Source: Rhodoferax potami
GTDB lineage: Bacteria > Pseudomonadota > Gammaproteobacteria > Burkholderiales > Burkholderiaceae_C
Direction: 5' to 3'
Assembly (NCBI RefSeq): GCF_032193805.1
Contig: NZ_JAVBIK010000001.1
Location: forward strand, 3,307,001-3,371,000
Length of the DNA stretch: 64,000 nt
Below are positions 9,501-17,135 of the stretch, piece by piece. The position numbers and the translations under genes are program-made. The notes beneath the pieces were generated by a model, which searched no databases, was not told the origin of the DNA, and saw only the letters and a list, made by a program, of their open reading frames with translations. Position 1 is the stretch's first letter. Each line of letters starts with the position of its first letter.

Positions 9501-9897
9501 TTACCACCGCTTCGCCGTCTTCTTTGGTGAAGGCGGCTTGCTGCGCGTTGGGCAGGATGTCCAGCACCAGCTCGGAGGGGCGGCACAGGCGGGTGCCCAG
9601 GGGCGTTTCCACCACGGGGCGGTTGATAAGGATGGGGTGGGCCAACATGAAGTCCAGCAGCTCGTCGTCGGTCCACTTTTCATTAGCAAGATCCAGCTCG
9701 GCAAAGGGCGTGCCTTTTTCGCGCAGCAGCTCACGGGGGCCGGTGCCCATAGCGGCCAGCAACTCTTGCAGGCGGGCTTTGGTGGGCGGGGTTTTCAGGT
9801 ACTCAACGACCGTGGGCTCCACGCCGCTGTTGCGGATTATGGCCAGTGTATTGCGCGAGGTGCCGCAGGCGGGGTTGTGAAAAATGGTGATGGTCAT
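9478..9897 (-). CDS. arsC: Arsenate reductase, glutaredoxin-dependent ArsC type
   Basis: This 139-residue thioredoxin-fold enzyme reduces arsenate to arsenite with glutathione and glutaredoxin. The catalytic cysteine is Cys11 in [12 protein letters not shown], equivalent to Cys12 of R773 ArsC, and the later basic residues in [16 protein letters not shown] match the arsenate-binding arginines. It overlaps aqpS by four bases (ATGA). The operon also encodes an unrelated LMW-phosphatase-type arsenate reductase, so the cell has two arsenate reduction chemistries side by side. Confidence 0.94.
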   Translation of the reverse strand: MTITIFHNPACGTSRNTLAIIRNSGVEPTVVEYLKTPPTKARLQELLAAMGTGPRELLREKGTPFAELDLANEKWTDDELLDFMLAHPILINRPVVETPLGTRLCRPSELVLDILPNAQQAAFTKEDGEAVVNDKGQRV

Positions 9898-10601
9898 ACA
9901 GAGGTCTTTTTGGGGGAAAGTGCTTGGGCCAAGCCTACGCCCAGCGCAGCGCCTACGGTTTGCGCCAGCACAAAGCCGAGCGCACTGGCCGGGGCGATGC
10001 CGGCAAAAGTGTCGCTAAACATGCGGCCCATGACGGCCGCCGGGTTGGCAAACGAGGTGCTGGCGGTGAACCAGTAGGCTGCGCCGATGTAGCAGGCCAC
10101 CAGCGCGGGCGCTTTGCCCTCGGGTGCGCGCAGGATGGTGAACAGCAGCCCGCCGGTGGCCACGGCTTCTGCCACCCACTGGCCCCAGCCGGTGAACTGG
10201 CCGGCAGCGTCCCAGCCGCCGCGCAGGTGTTGGCTGAAATGCAGCAGGGGCAACTCAAACATGGCGTTGGCAAGCGCGGCCCCTGCTACGGCGCCGGAGA
10301 GTTGGGCTGCTATAAAAAGCGTAGCTGCTTGCGCAGCATTTGTCTGGGCTAGCTGCCCTTTTGACCACATCACCAGGGTAACCAGCGGGTTGAAGTGCGC
10401 GCCGCTGATGGGGCCCAGGCTTTCGATCAGCACGTAAAGCGCGAACACGGTGGCCAGGGTGTTGGCCAAGAGTGCCACGCCGTCGTTACCACCGCTGATG
10501 CGCTGGGCCATGATGCCGGAGCCTATGACGGCGCAGAGCAGGGCGGCGGTGCCTGCGAACTCTGCAAGCAGTTGCTTGGGCAGTGGAGTCGGTTCGCTCA
10601 T
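9894..10601 (-). CDS. aqpS: Aquaglyceroporin of the ars operon (AqpS-like), carries an in-frame repeat
   Basis: A 235-residue MIP-family channel. The two half-helix motifs are NPL (residues 71-73, in GAHFNPLVTLV) and NPA (in FANPAAVMGRMF). AqpS of Sinorhizobium meliloti sits in an ars operon and lets arsenite leave by diffusion after arsenate reduction; the same role is likely here because no ArsB or Acr3 is encoded. It overlaps both neighbouring arsC genes by four bases. Residues 80-98 are encoded by a complete 57-base palindromic element; the loop after the first NPL helix is only about four residues longer than in AqpZ, so the element seems to have replaced rather than simply added sequence. 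Confidence 0.9.
   Translation of the reverse strand: MSEPTPLPKQLLAEFAGTAALLCAVIGSGIMAQRISGGNDGVALLANTLATVFALYVLIESLGPISGAHFNPLVTLVMWSKGQLAQTNAAQAATLFIAAQLSGAVAGAALANAMFELPLLHFSQHLRGGWDAAGQFTGWGQWVAEAVATGGLLFTILRAPEGKAPALVACYIGAAYWFTASTSFANPAAVMGRMFSDTFAGIAPASALGFVLAQTVGAALGVGLAQALSPKKTSV
10308..10364 (+). repeat. 57-base palindromic element, copy 2 (inside aqpS)
   Basis: Starts TGCTATAAAA and ends CTTTTGA. It agrees with copy 4 at 44 of 57 positions with no gap. The coding strand of aqpS reads the element's complement in the frame whose first codon begins at the first base, giving 19 residues without a stop; the other two frames of that strand contain or tend to contain stops in this family. 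Confidence 0.75.
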
Positions 10602-11098
10602 GCTGCTGCCAACTCCTTGGCCGTGCGCTGGAGCACCATGGCATCGAGCTTCTCTTCCGGCAGGTTGACCAGCAGGTCCAGGCGGCGGCGGATGGCGTGC
10701 AGGGTGTGTTTGAAGGCTTCGGCCTTCTGTTCGTCGCTGCCATCCCCGGCAGAGGGGTCGGCATAGCCCCAGTGGGCGGTGGCGGGTTTGCCGGGCCAGA
10801 AGGGGCAGACTTCGCCGGCGGCGTTGTCGCACACGGTGATGATCAAATCCATATGCGGTGCGTCGGGCAGGGCGAATTCGTCCCAGCTTTTGCTGCGCAG
10901 GCCCTCGGTGCTGATACCGGCATTGCGCAGGGTTTGCAGGCCGATGGGGTTGGGTTGCTGGTTCTCGCGCGGGCTGCTGCCCGCCGAGAAACCTTGAAAG
11001 CGGCCGCCACCGATGTGGGTGAGCGTAGCCTCAGCCAGGATGCTGCGGGCGGAGTTGTGGGTACACAAAAAGAGCACATTGATGGGTTTGGCAGACAT
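10598..11098 (-). CDS. arsC: Arsenate reductase, low-molecular-weight phosphatase type
   Basis: A 166-residue protein of the LMW protein tyrosine phosphatase fold used by thioredoxin- or mycothiol-type arsenate reductases. The P-loop CTHNSARS starts at Cys12, and the later DLIITVCDNAAGEVCPFWPG segment carries the family Cys and the WP motif. The ATG at 11098 is chosen for its AAGGA ribosome site; the frame continues upstream through a repeat copy. It overlaps aqpS by four bases. As the first structural gene after arsR it is expected to be made in the highest amount. Confidence 0.93.
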   Translation of the reverse strand: MSAKPINVLFLCTHNSARSILAEATLTHIGGGRFQGFSAGSSPRENQQPNPIGLQTLRNAGISTEGLRSKSWDEFALPDAPHMDLIITVCDNAAGEVCPFWPGKPATAHWGYADPSAGDGSDEQKAEAFKHTLHAIRRRLDLLVNLPEEKLDAMVLQRTAKELAAA

Positions 11099-11137
11099 GG
11101 TGGGTTCCTTGGTGAGTAGAAAGTGATGTGAAGTTTT

Positions 11138-11194
11138 TGCTATGAATTTAGTAGCTACTTGCGCAATATCTATTGGCGCTAGAGGTCGATTTGG
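11138..11194 (+). repeat. 57-base palindromic element, copy 3 (between arsR and arsC)
   Basis: Starts TGCTATGAAT and ends GATTTGG, with TAGCTACTTGCGCA and GGCGCTAGAGG in the conserved registers. It fills the space between the arsR stop and the arsC ribosome site, where a hairpin could uncouple regulator and structural gene expression. Confidence 0.7.
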
Positions 11195-11205
11195 TGCCGA
11201 TTCTG

Positions 11206-11559
11206 CTAGCAGGTGGTGCAAGCACCGGCTGTGGTGCTCACTTCGCAGCTAGTGCCTTGGCAGCAGTGCTCAGTCAGGTAGGCCAGCACCCCGTTCATCC
11301 GGGCGAAGTTGGCGCGGTAGATCAGGTTGCGGCCGCGCTGTTCGCTGTCAATCAGGCCGGAGTGGGCCAGCTCTTTGAGGTGAAACGACAGGCCGCTGGG
11401 TGTGGAGCCGAGTTGCTCAGCCAGCACGCCGGGCGTCAAGCCGTCTTGCCCGGCAACCACCAATGCTTTGAAGATGCGCAAGCGCTGGGCTTGGGCGAGG
11501 GCGGTCAAGGCCTTCAGGGTCAGGGCTTCGTCGGCAGTAGTTTCGGTGGCTTGGTTCAT
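11206..11559 (-). CDS. arsR: ArsR/SmtB-family arsenite-responsive repressor
   Basis: A 117-residue winged-helix repressor and first gene of the ars operon. The recognition helix region is VLAEQLGSTPSGLSFHLKELAHSG. The canonical ELCVCDL arsenic site in helix 3 is absent; instead the C-terminus has a cysteine cluster (HCCQGTSCEV and GACTTC), as in ArsR proteins of the Acidithiobacillus/Comamonas type that bind arsenite at the C-terminal end. A perfect inverted repeat lies directly before its start codon. The structural ars genes follow after a repeat copy. Confidence 0.93.
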   Translation of the reverse strand: MNQATETTADEALTLKALTALAQAQRLRIFKALVVAGQDGLTPGVLAEQLGSTPSGLSFHLKELAHSGLIDSEQRGRNLIYRANFARMNGVLAYLTEHCCQGTSCEVSTTAGACTTC

Positions 11560-11561
11560 AT

Positions 11562-11585
11562 TTCAATATTACTTGAAATATTGAA
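11562..11585 (-). promoter_or_regulatory. Candidate ArsR operator
   Basis: TTCAATATT (11562-11570) and AATATTGAA (11577-11585) are perfect 9-base inverted complements with a 6-base spacer, starting three bases upstream of the arsR ATG. AT-rich hyphenated dyads at this place are usual ArsR/SmtB operators. Confidence 0.65.
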
Positions 11586-11605
11586 CTAAAAGCCGTGGCG
11601 GGTGG

Positions 11606-11646
11606 CATGTCACGAAAACTTCATGCAACTGCCACGGTCGGGTCAC
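11606..11646 (+). promoter_or_regulatory. Candidate tandem PhoB box upstream of olsB
   Basis: Four units occur at exact 11-base steps: TGTCA at 11608, CTTCA at 11619, TGCCA at 11630 and GGTCA at 11641. The PhoB box consists of such direct repeats of CTGTCAT-like units 11 bases apart, two per dimer, so this could be two adjacent boxes. It is 56 bases before the olsB start. Only the first unit is a perfect core; the periodicity is the main support. Confidence 0.5.
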
Positions 11647-11701
11647 GGCGGTTTTCCACACTTCAGGCTCATTGAAACCGCACTCACAGAAGGGGAGAAC
11701 A

Positions 11702-12562
11702 ATGACACACCTCGCTGCCGCCCAGACGACACCCACCCTCGCTTCCCCCACCATTCAGGCCCCTGCCATTGCGGCAGTGATGTCGCCTGTCGCCCCGCTG
11801 GTCATCCGCAGCGCTGCGCCGCAAGAGCGCTCGGCCTCCGGCATTGAAGTGCAGTGGGCGCGCCACCAGGATGAAGTGCGCGCGGCCCAACGCCTGCGGT
11901 TTGATGTGTTTGCCGGTGAAATGGGCGCCCGCTTGAACACCCCATTGCCCGGCCACGATGTCGATTTGTTTGACAACTACTGCGAGCATTTGCTGGTGCG
12001 CGACCAGGCCACCGGCCAGGTGATTGGCACCTACCGGGTGCTCACGCCGACCCAGGCCAAGCGCGTGGGCAGCTTTTATAGCGACACCGAGTTCGATTTG
12101 ACCCGCCTGCGCTCTTTGCGTGAGCGCATGGTCGAGCTGGGGCGCAGCTGTGTGCACCCGGATCACCGCCATGGCGGCGTGATCATGGCGCTGTGGGGCG
12201 CTTTGGCTGAGTTCATGGTGCGCAACCAGCTCGACACCATGATCGGCTGCGCCAGCATCCCGATGCTGCACAACGGTGTGGTCAGTGGTGATGTGGCGGC
12301 CAGCATCTGGCGCCAAGTGCAGGCCACGCACCTGGCACCGATTGACTTCCATGTGCGCCCGCGCCTGCCACTGCCGATCGACCAGCTCGACAGCACCCTC
12401 GATGTGGAGCCACCGGCGCTCATCAAGGGCTACCTGCGCTTGGGCGCCAAAGTGCTGGGCGCTCCCGCCTGGGACCCGGATTTCAACACCGCCGATCTGC
12501 CGATGCTCATGCGCATTGCCGACCTGCCGGCCCGTTACCGCAAGCACTTTCTGGGGGCATGA
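11702..12562 (+). CDS. olsB: OlsB-like ornithine lipid N-acyltransferase
   Basis: OlsB transfers a 3-hydroxyacyl chain from acyl carrier protein to ornithine, the first step of phosphorus-free ornithine lipid synthesis. The 286-residue protein has the GNAT-like hemolysin/OlsB domain: AAQRLRFDVFAGEMGA, a DNYCEHLLVRD strand, VIGTYRVLTPTQA, ELGRSCVHPDHR and GCASIPMLHNG. The ATG at 11702 follows a strong GGGGAG site. A 45-residue Ala/Pro-rich N-terminal leader precedes the domain. It is coupled by ATGA to a PlcP-like phosphatase gene. No olsA is present in the window, so the second acylation must be done elsewhere or the product differs. Confidence 0.8.
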   Translation: MTHLAAAQTTPTLASPTIQAPAIAAVMSPVAPLVIRSAAPQERSASGIEVQWARHQDEVRAAQRLRFDVFAGEMGARLNTPLPGHDVDLFDNYCEHLLVRDQATGQVIGTYRVLTPTQAKRVGSFYSDTEFDLTRLRSLRERMVELGRSCVHPDHRHGGVIMALWGALAEFMVRNQLDTMIGCASIPMLHNGVVSGDVAASIWRQVQATHLAPIDFHVRPRLPLPIDQLDSTLDVEPPALIKGYLRLGAKVLGAPAWDPDFNTADLPMLMRIADLPARYRKHFLGA

Positions 12563-13437
12563 TGCGCAGCACCTTCGACGCCATGGGAGCCAACATCCAC
12601 GGATTGGTGACAGGCGCCGAAGGCCCTGACACCGATGACGATGTAGGCCACCGCCGTTACCGCGCGGTGTTTGTGTCCGACATCCATCTCGGCACCGCGG
12701 GTTGCCAGGCCAAGCCGCTGCTGGACTTTTTGAAGCACCATCCCAGCGACCACCTGTACCTAGTGGGCGACATCATCGACGGCTGGCAACTTCGCCGCCG
12801 CTGGTTCTGGCCGCAAGCCCACAACGACGTGGTGCAGAAGCTGCTGCGCCGCGCCCGCAAAGGCTGCCGTGTGGTGTTTATCCCCGGCAACCATGACGAG
12901 TTTGCCCGTGCCTTTGTCGGGCAGCAGTTCGGTGGCATTGAGGTGCACGACGACACGGTGCACACCACCGCCGACGGCCGCAGGCTGTGGGTCACCCATG
13001 GCGACTACTTTGACGCCGTGATCCAGCGCGCCAAGTGGCTGGCCTACACCGGCGACTACGCCTACGAATTCACCCTACGGATGAACCGCCACTTGAACAA
13101 CTTCCGCGCCCGGCTGGGGCTGCCTTACTGGTCGCTCTCGGCCTACCTCAAACACAAGGTCAAGATGGCGCTGAATTACGTGACCGACTTTGAAAAAGCG
13201 GTCGCCCAAGAGGCCCGCAACCGCGGCCACGACGGAGTGGTGTGCGGCCATATCCACCGCGCCGAAATGCGCACCATCGACGGCACCCTGTATTGCAACG
13301 ATGGCGATTGGGTGGAGAGCCGCACCGCCCTGGTCGAGCACCTCGATGGCCACCTGGAGCTGGTGCACTGGGGAACCCAGCCTGCACAACCAGCAGCCGC
13401 CTTGCTGCCCGCCTCTTTGCAGGAAACCCACGCATGA
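12559..13437 (+). CDS. plcP: PlcP-like metallophosphoesterase (UDP-diacylglucosamine diphosphatase family)
   Basis: A 292-residue calcineurin-like phosphoesterase. Metal-binding motifs are in order: SDIHLG (Asp41, His43), GDIIDGW (Asp71), GNHDE (Asn111, His112), THGDYFD and CGHIHRAE. Proteins of this length and motif set are often labelled LpxH-like, but the PlcP subgroup of Sinorhizobium and roseobacters is a phospholipase C that removes phosphate head groups under phosphate starvation. The position between olsB and a lipid-type glycosyltransferase, with ATGA overlaps on both sides, favours PlcP. It has no signal peptide, so it acts on the inner face of the membrane. The function is inferred from context. 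Confidence 0.75.
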   Translation: MMRSTFDAMGANIHGLVTGAEGPDTDDDVGHRRYRAVFVSDIHLGTAGCQAKPLLDFLKHHPSDHLYLVGDIIDGWQLRRRWFWPQAHNDVVQKLLRRARKGCRVVFIPGNHDEFARAFVGQQFGGIEVHDDTVHTTADGRRLWVTHGDYFDAVIQRAKWLAYTGDYAYEFTLRMNRHLNNFRARLGLPYWSLSAYLKHKVKMALNYVTDFEKAVAQEARNRGHDGVVCGHIHRAEMRTIDGTLYCNDGDWVESRTALVEHLDGHLELVHWGTQPAQPAAALLPASLQETHA

Positions 13438-14525
13438 AACTGGTACTGGTGACCGATGCGTGGCTGCCGCAGGTCAATGGCGTGGTCACGACGCTTGTTG
13501 AATTGGTGCGCGAACTCGAGGCACTGGGCCACGCCGTGCAAGTGATTCACCCCGGCCTGTTTCGCACCCGCCCGTGCCCCGGCTATGCGGGGATCGACAT
13601 TGCGGTGCGTCCGGGCAAAACCCTGGTGGCTTTGCTGGATGCCTCGGGCGCGGATGCAATTCATTTGGCGACCGAGGGGCCCTTGGGCTGGGCTGCGCGC
13701 AGTTACTGCCGCAAGCACCAGCTGGCGTTCACCACCGCGTATCACACGCGTTTCCCCGAGATATTGAAGGCGGCCTTGCATATCCCGCTGTGGATCGGCT
13801 ACGCGCTGTTCAGGCACTTTCACAAACCTTCGTCCGGGGTAATGGTGCCGACTTCGAGCATGCTGCGCCTGCTGCATGGCAAGGGTTTTGGCCGCCTGCG
13901 CAGCTGGACCCACGGGGTCGACACCCGTTTGTTTCAGTACGCTGAGACGCCGCAGCCTTACCCGGCGTGGGGTGCCTTGGCGCGGCCGGTATCGCTATTT
14001 GTGGGGCGGGCGTCTTACGAGAAAAACATCGAGGCTTTTTTGAAGCTGGATGTCCCCGGTACCAAAGTTGTCTGCGGCGTCGGGCCGCTAGAAAAAGACT
14101 TGCGCGAGCGCTACCCCACGGTCCGTTGGCTGGGGGTGTTGCCGCGGGCCGAGTTGGCGCAGGTGTATGCCGCCGCGGATGTCTTTGTAATGCCGAGTCA
14201 GCACGAGACCTTTGGCCTGGTCATGCTCGAATCCATGGCCTCTGGGACCCCGGTGGCGGCCTATCCGGTAGAGGGCCCGACCGAGGTGATTGGCGTGCCG
14301 GCCGAGGGCGGTGTGACCGATTCTGACCTGCACAAAGCGTGGTACCGTGCACTCAGTGTGCCGCGCCACGAGGCCCGCCAACGCGCCATGCAATTCAGCT
14401 GGTCCTATGCCAGTTTGATGTTCGCAGGCCACTTGGTGCCAGCCCGCCCGGGCGCGTCGTTCCAGACCGTGCGTACCGTGGAGCAGAATGTCATAAATGC
14501 GTCATCTGCGCAGTCAAGAATCTGA
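13434..14525 (+). CDS. GT4-family glycosyltransferase, Agt-like glycolipid synthase candidate
   Basis: A 363-residue GT-B glycosyltransferase. The N-terminal half has the glycine-rich acceptor side loop TDAWLPQVNGVVTT and the HLATEGPLGWAAR segment; the C-terminal half has SLFVGRASYEKNIEAFL and the sugar-nucleotide site PSQHETFGLVMLESMASGTPV, the E-x7-E motif of family 4. The start overlaps the upstream stop codon (ATGA). In roseobacters and SAR11 plcP is followed by agt, which adds a sugar to the diacylglycerol released by PlcP, giving phosphorus-free glycolipid; that is the likely role here. A PhoB box for ppk1 lies inside its last codons. Confidence 0.8.
   Translation: MKLVLVTDAWLPQVNGVVTTLVELVRELEALGHAVQVIHPGLFRTRPCPGYAGIDIAVRPGKTLVALLDASGADAIHLATEGPLGWAARSYCRKHQLAFTTAYHTRFPEILKAALHIPLWIGYALFRHFHKPSSGVMVPTSSMLRLLHGKGFGRLRSWTHGVDTRLFQYAETPQPYPAWGALARPVSLFVGRASYEKNIEAFLKLDVPGTKVVCGVGPLEKDLRERYPTVRWLGVLPRAELAQVYAAADVFVMPSQHETFGLVMLESMASGTPVAAYPVEGPTEVIGVPAEGGVTDSDLHKAWYRALSVPRHEARQRAMQFSWSYASLMFAGHLVPARPGASFQTVRTVEQNVINASSAQSRI
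14487..14505 (+). promoter_or_regulatory. Candidate PhoB box upstream of ppk1
   Basis: ATGTCATAAATGCGTCAT contains TGTCA at 14489 and CGTCA at 14500, exactly 11 bases apart, with an AT-rich spacer; this is close to the CTGTCATAAATCTGTCAT consensus. It lies 47 bases before the ppk1 start, inside the 3' end of the glycosyltransferase gene. Confidence 0.65.
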
Positions 14526-14551
14526 CATCGATACGTCATCATTGAGACTTT

Positions 14552-16660
14552 ATGTGGACATCTTTTCAGGATCGAGCCTCCCTGGCTGACCCTCGCCTGC
14601 TGGACCGGGATCTCAGCCTGTTGGCATTCAATGAGCGGGTGTTGGACTGGGCGGTGCGCGAAGACGTGCCGCTCTTGGAGCGCTTGCGTTTTCTGTGCAT
14701 TGTGTCCAGCAACCTCGACGAATTTTTTGAGGTGCGGGCTGAGCCGCATTTGAGCGCTGCACAGGCCAAAGACAGCAAGGGCCAGTACTCGGTGGCCAGC
14801 TTCGAGCGCCTGGCCCTCGCCCTGCACAAGTTGGTGGAGCGGCAGTACACGCTGTACAACGAGCAACTGATGCCGGCGTTTGAAGCCTTGGGTATCCACA
14901 TCTTGTCGCACGGGGAGCGCAACGCCGCACAACGGGCCTGGGTACAGCAGTACTTTGAAAAAGAAGTGCGCCCTCTGTTGATTCCGGTGGGGTTGGATCC
15001 GTCTCACCCGTTCCCGCAGGTGGCCAACAAATCGCTCAACTTTATTGTGCGACTCAAGGGCAAAGATGCCTTCGGCCGCGAGAACGATATCGCCATCGTG
15101 AAGGTGCCCCGGGTGCTGCCGAGGCTGATACGCCTCCCGGACAAACTGGCCGGCGGCAAGGCCTTGTTTGTGTCCTTGTCCAGCGTGATCCGCGCGCACT
15201 TGGCTGAGCTGTTTAGTGGCCGTGAGGTGTGGCAGTTTTCGCAGTTCCGCGTCACACGGCACTCGGATCTGGCGGTCGATGAAGACGACGTGCAGAACCT
15301 GCGCATGGCCTTGCGCCAAGGGCTGGAGCACCGGCATTACGGGCAGGCGGTCCGCCTCGAAGTGTCTGCGGGCTGCTCGGAGTATTTGTCAGAGTTTTTG
15401 CTCAAGCAGTTCGGGCTGCCCGCGCGGTCTTTGTACCGGGTGCATGGCCCGGTCAATCTCGTGCGCTTGACGCAGCTGATTGATTTGGTGAACCGGCCGG
15501 ACCTGTGCTTTGTGCCCTATGTGCCGAACTTTCCGGTGCAGATGCACCCCGGCCGTTCGGTGTTTGAGCAGCTGCAAGAGCGCGACATCCTGATCCACCA
15601 GCCCTATGAGAGTTTTGACGGCGTCTTGTCCTTTTTGCGGCAGGCGGTGCACGACCCCAAGGTACTCGCTATCAAACAGACGATCTATCGCACCGGTGCC
15701 GACTCCGAGTTGATGGAGTTGCTGCGCGAGGCGGTGCGCAGGGGCAAAGAGGTCACCGTGGTGGTGGAGCTCAAGGCCCGCTTTGACGAAGAGGCCAACA
15801 TCAACTGGGCGGAGATGCTCGAGTCCATCGGCGCGCAAGTGGTGTACGGGGTGGTGGGCCTCAAGACCCACGCCAAGATGATGCTGATCACCCGGCGCGA
15901 GGGCAAGTCGCTCAAGCGCTATGGGCATCTTTCTACCGGCAACTACAACCCGCGCACAGCCAAGCTCTACACCGACATCAGCCACCTGACGGCGGATGCC
16001 GGCATCACGGCGGAAATGGACCAGGTGTTTGTGCACTTGGCCAGCCAGAGCAAGCTGCCGCGCATGCGCCATTTGTGGATGGCTCCGTTCCATTTGCATC
16101 GCAATTTGATTGCCAAAATCGATGCGCTGGGCCGCGCCGCAGAGGCGGGCAAAGACACCCGTATCGTGGCCAAAATGAACTCCCTGACCGACGAGGCTTT
16201 GGTCCGCAGCCTGATTGCTGCGGGGCAGCAGGGCGTCAAGATCGATTTGATCGTGCGCGGAGCCTGTGTGCTGCCCGCGCAAGTGCCGGGGTACACCGAC
16301 AACATCCGCGTGCGCTCGGTGATCGGGCGCTTGCTCGAGCATTCGCGGGTGTTTTACTTCCGTCTGGAAGAGGCCGACGAGCTGTACCTCTCCAGCGCAG
16401 ACTGGATGAACCGCAACATGGTCCGGCGCGTGGAGCTGGCTTGGCCGGTTACCGATGCCGGCTTGCGCCAGCGCCTGGTGGACGAGTGCCTGGTGGCCTA
16501 TCTGCACGACGGTATCGATGCCTGGGACATGGGCGCAGACGGCGCGTATGCGCATGTCGCCCCCAAAGAGCATCAGGTCGCCCATGGGGCCCAACGGGCC
16601 CTGATGGAGCGCTACGGCCGCTTTGAAAAACGCTACGGGAGAACCAAGCCATGGACTTGA
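14552..16660 (+). CDS. ppk1: Polyphosphate kinase 1
   Basis: Ppk1 polymerises the gamma-phosphate of ATP into inorganic polyphosphate. The 702-residue protein has the N-terminal helical domain (RDLSLLAFNERVLDWA, FLCIVSSNLDEFFEVR), the head domain, and the two catalytic phospholipase-D-like domains. The autophosphorylated histidine is in GLKTHAKMML, followed by RRYGHLSTGNYNP-like (here KRYGHLSTGNYNP), and the second catalytic segment is SRVFYFR with the SSADWMNRNMVRRVEL end. A PhoB-like box precedes it. It overlaps sixA by ten bases. The C-terminal tail is short and basic. Confidence 0.97.
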   Translation: MWTSFQDRASLADPRLLDRDLSLLAFNERVLDWAVREDVPLLERLRFLCIVSSNLDEFFEVRAEPHLSAAQAKDSKGQYSVASFERLALALHKLVERQYTLYNEQLMPAFEALGIHILSHGERNAAQRAWVQQYFEKEVRPLLIPVGLDPSHPFPQVANKSLNFIVRLKGKDAFGRENDIAIVKVPRVLPRLIRLPDKLAGGKALFVSLSSVIRAHLAELFSGREVWQFSQFRVTRHSDLAVDEDDVQNLRMALRQGLEHRHYGQAVRLEVSAGCSEYLSEFLLKQFGLPARSLYRVHGPVNLVRLTQLIDLVNRPDLCFVPYVPNFPVQMHPGRSVFEQLQERDILIHQPYESFDGVLSFLRQAVHDPKVLAIKQTIYRTGADSELMELLREAVRRGKEVTVVVELKARFDEEANINWAEMLESIGAQVVYGVVGLKTHAKMMLITRREGKSLKRYGHLSTGNYNPRTAKLYTDISHLTADAGITAEMDQVFVHLASQSKLPRMRHLWMAPFHLHRNLIAKIDALGRAAEAGKDTRIVAKMNSLTDEALVRSLIAAGQQGVKIDLIVRGACVLPAQVPGYTDNIRVRSVIGRLLEHSRVFYFRLEEADELYLSSADWMNRNMVRRVELAWPVTDAGLRQRLVDECLVAYLHDGIDAWDMGADGAYAHVAPKEHQVAHGAQRALMERYGRFEKRYGRTKPWT

Positions 16661-17112
16661 TTTTGTGGCGGCACGCAGAGGCCATTGACGTAGAGATGGT
16701 GGGCGACGACATGTTGCGCTCACTTACCGGTAAAGGGGAGAAGCAAGCCGCTCGCATGGCTGCTTGGCTGGACCGGCAGTTGCCCGAAGGGGCCAAGATT
16801 TGGGCGAGTCCAGCATTGCGCACTGAGCAAACCGCCAAGGCCCTGCAACGTAAATTCAAAACCCATGCGGCATTGGCCCCGCTGAGCGGGGTGGATGATT
16901 TGTTGGGGCTGGTGCAGTGGCCGAATGCCAAAGGCTGCATGGTTGTCGTTGGCCACCAACCGACGTTGGGGCAAACCATTTCCAAGCTGCTGGGCTTGAG
17001 CGAGAGCGAGTGCGCCGTGAAGAAGGGCGCACTCTGGTGGCTACGCTACCGCGAACGCGATGGCATCGGGCAAACCGTGGTGGTCACGGTACAGTCGCCC
17101 GAGGTGTTGTAG
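16651..17112 (+). CDS. sixA: SixA-type phosphohistidine phosphatase
   Basis: A 153-residue phosphoglycerate-mutase-fold phosphatase. The catalytic RHAE is at residues 7-10, with the second Arg/Glu segment SPALRTEQTAKAL and the second histidine in VVVGHQPTLGQ. E. coli SixA dephosphorylates histidine phosphotransfer domains and the PtsNtr system. It overlaps ppk1 by ten bases and is thus co-translated with it. Because Ppk1 works through a phosphohistidine, an effect on Ppk1 itself is conceivable but is only an idea from this coupling. Confidence 0.88.
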   Translation: MDLILWRHAEAIDVEMVGDDMLRSLTGKGEKQAARMAAWLDRQLPEGAKIWASPALRTEQTAKALQRKFKTHAALAPLSGVDDLLGLVQWPNAKGCMVVVGHQPTLGQTISKLLGLSESECAVKKGALWWLRYRERDGIGQTVVVTVQSPEVL

Positions 17113-17135
17113 AGCCTCCGCGAGGAGGCCCAACA

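Noticed and set aside
12559-13437. LpxH of lipid A synthesis
   Set aside because: Motifs are shared with LpxH, but the coupling with olsB and a glycosyltransferase and the PhoB-like control fit PlcP better; not excluded.
17114-17129. Terminator between sixA and the histone-like gene
   Set aside because: GCCTCC and GGAGGC form a short stem, but there is no T run on either strand; too weak to call.
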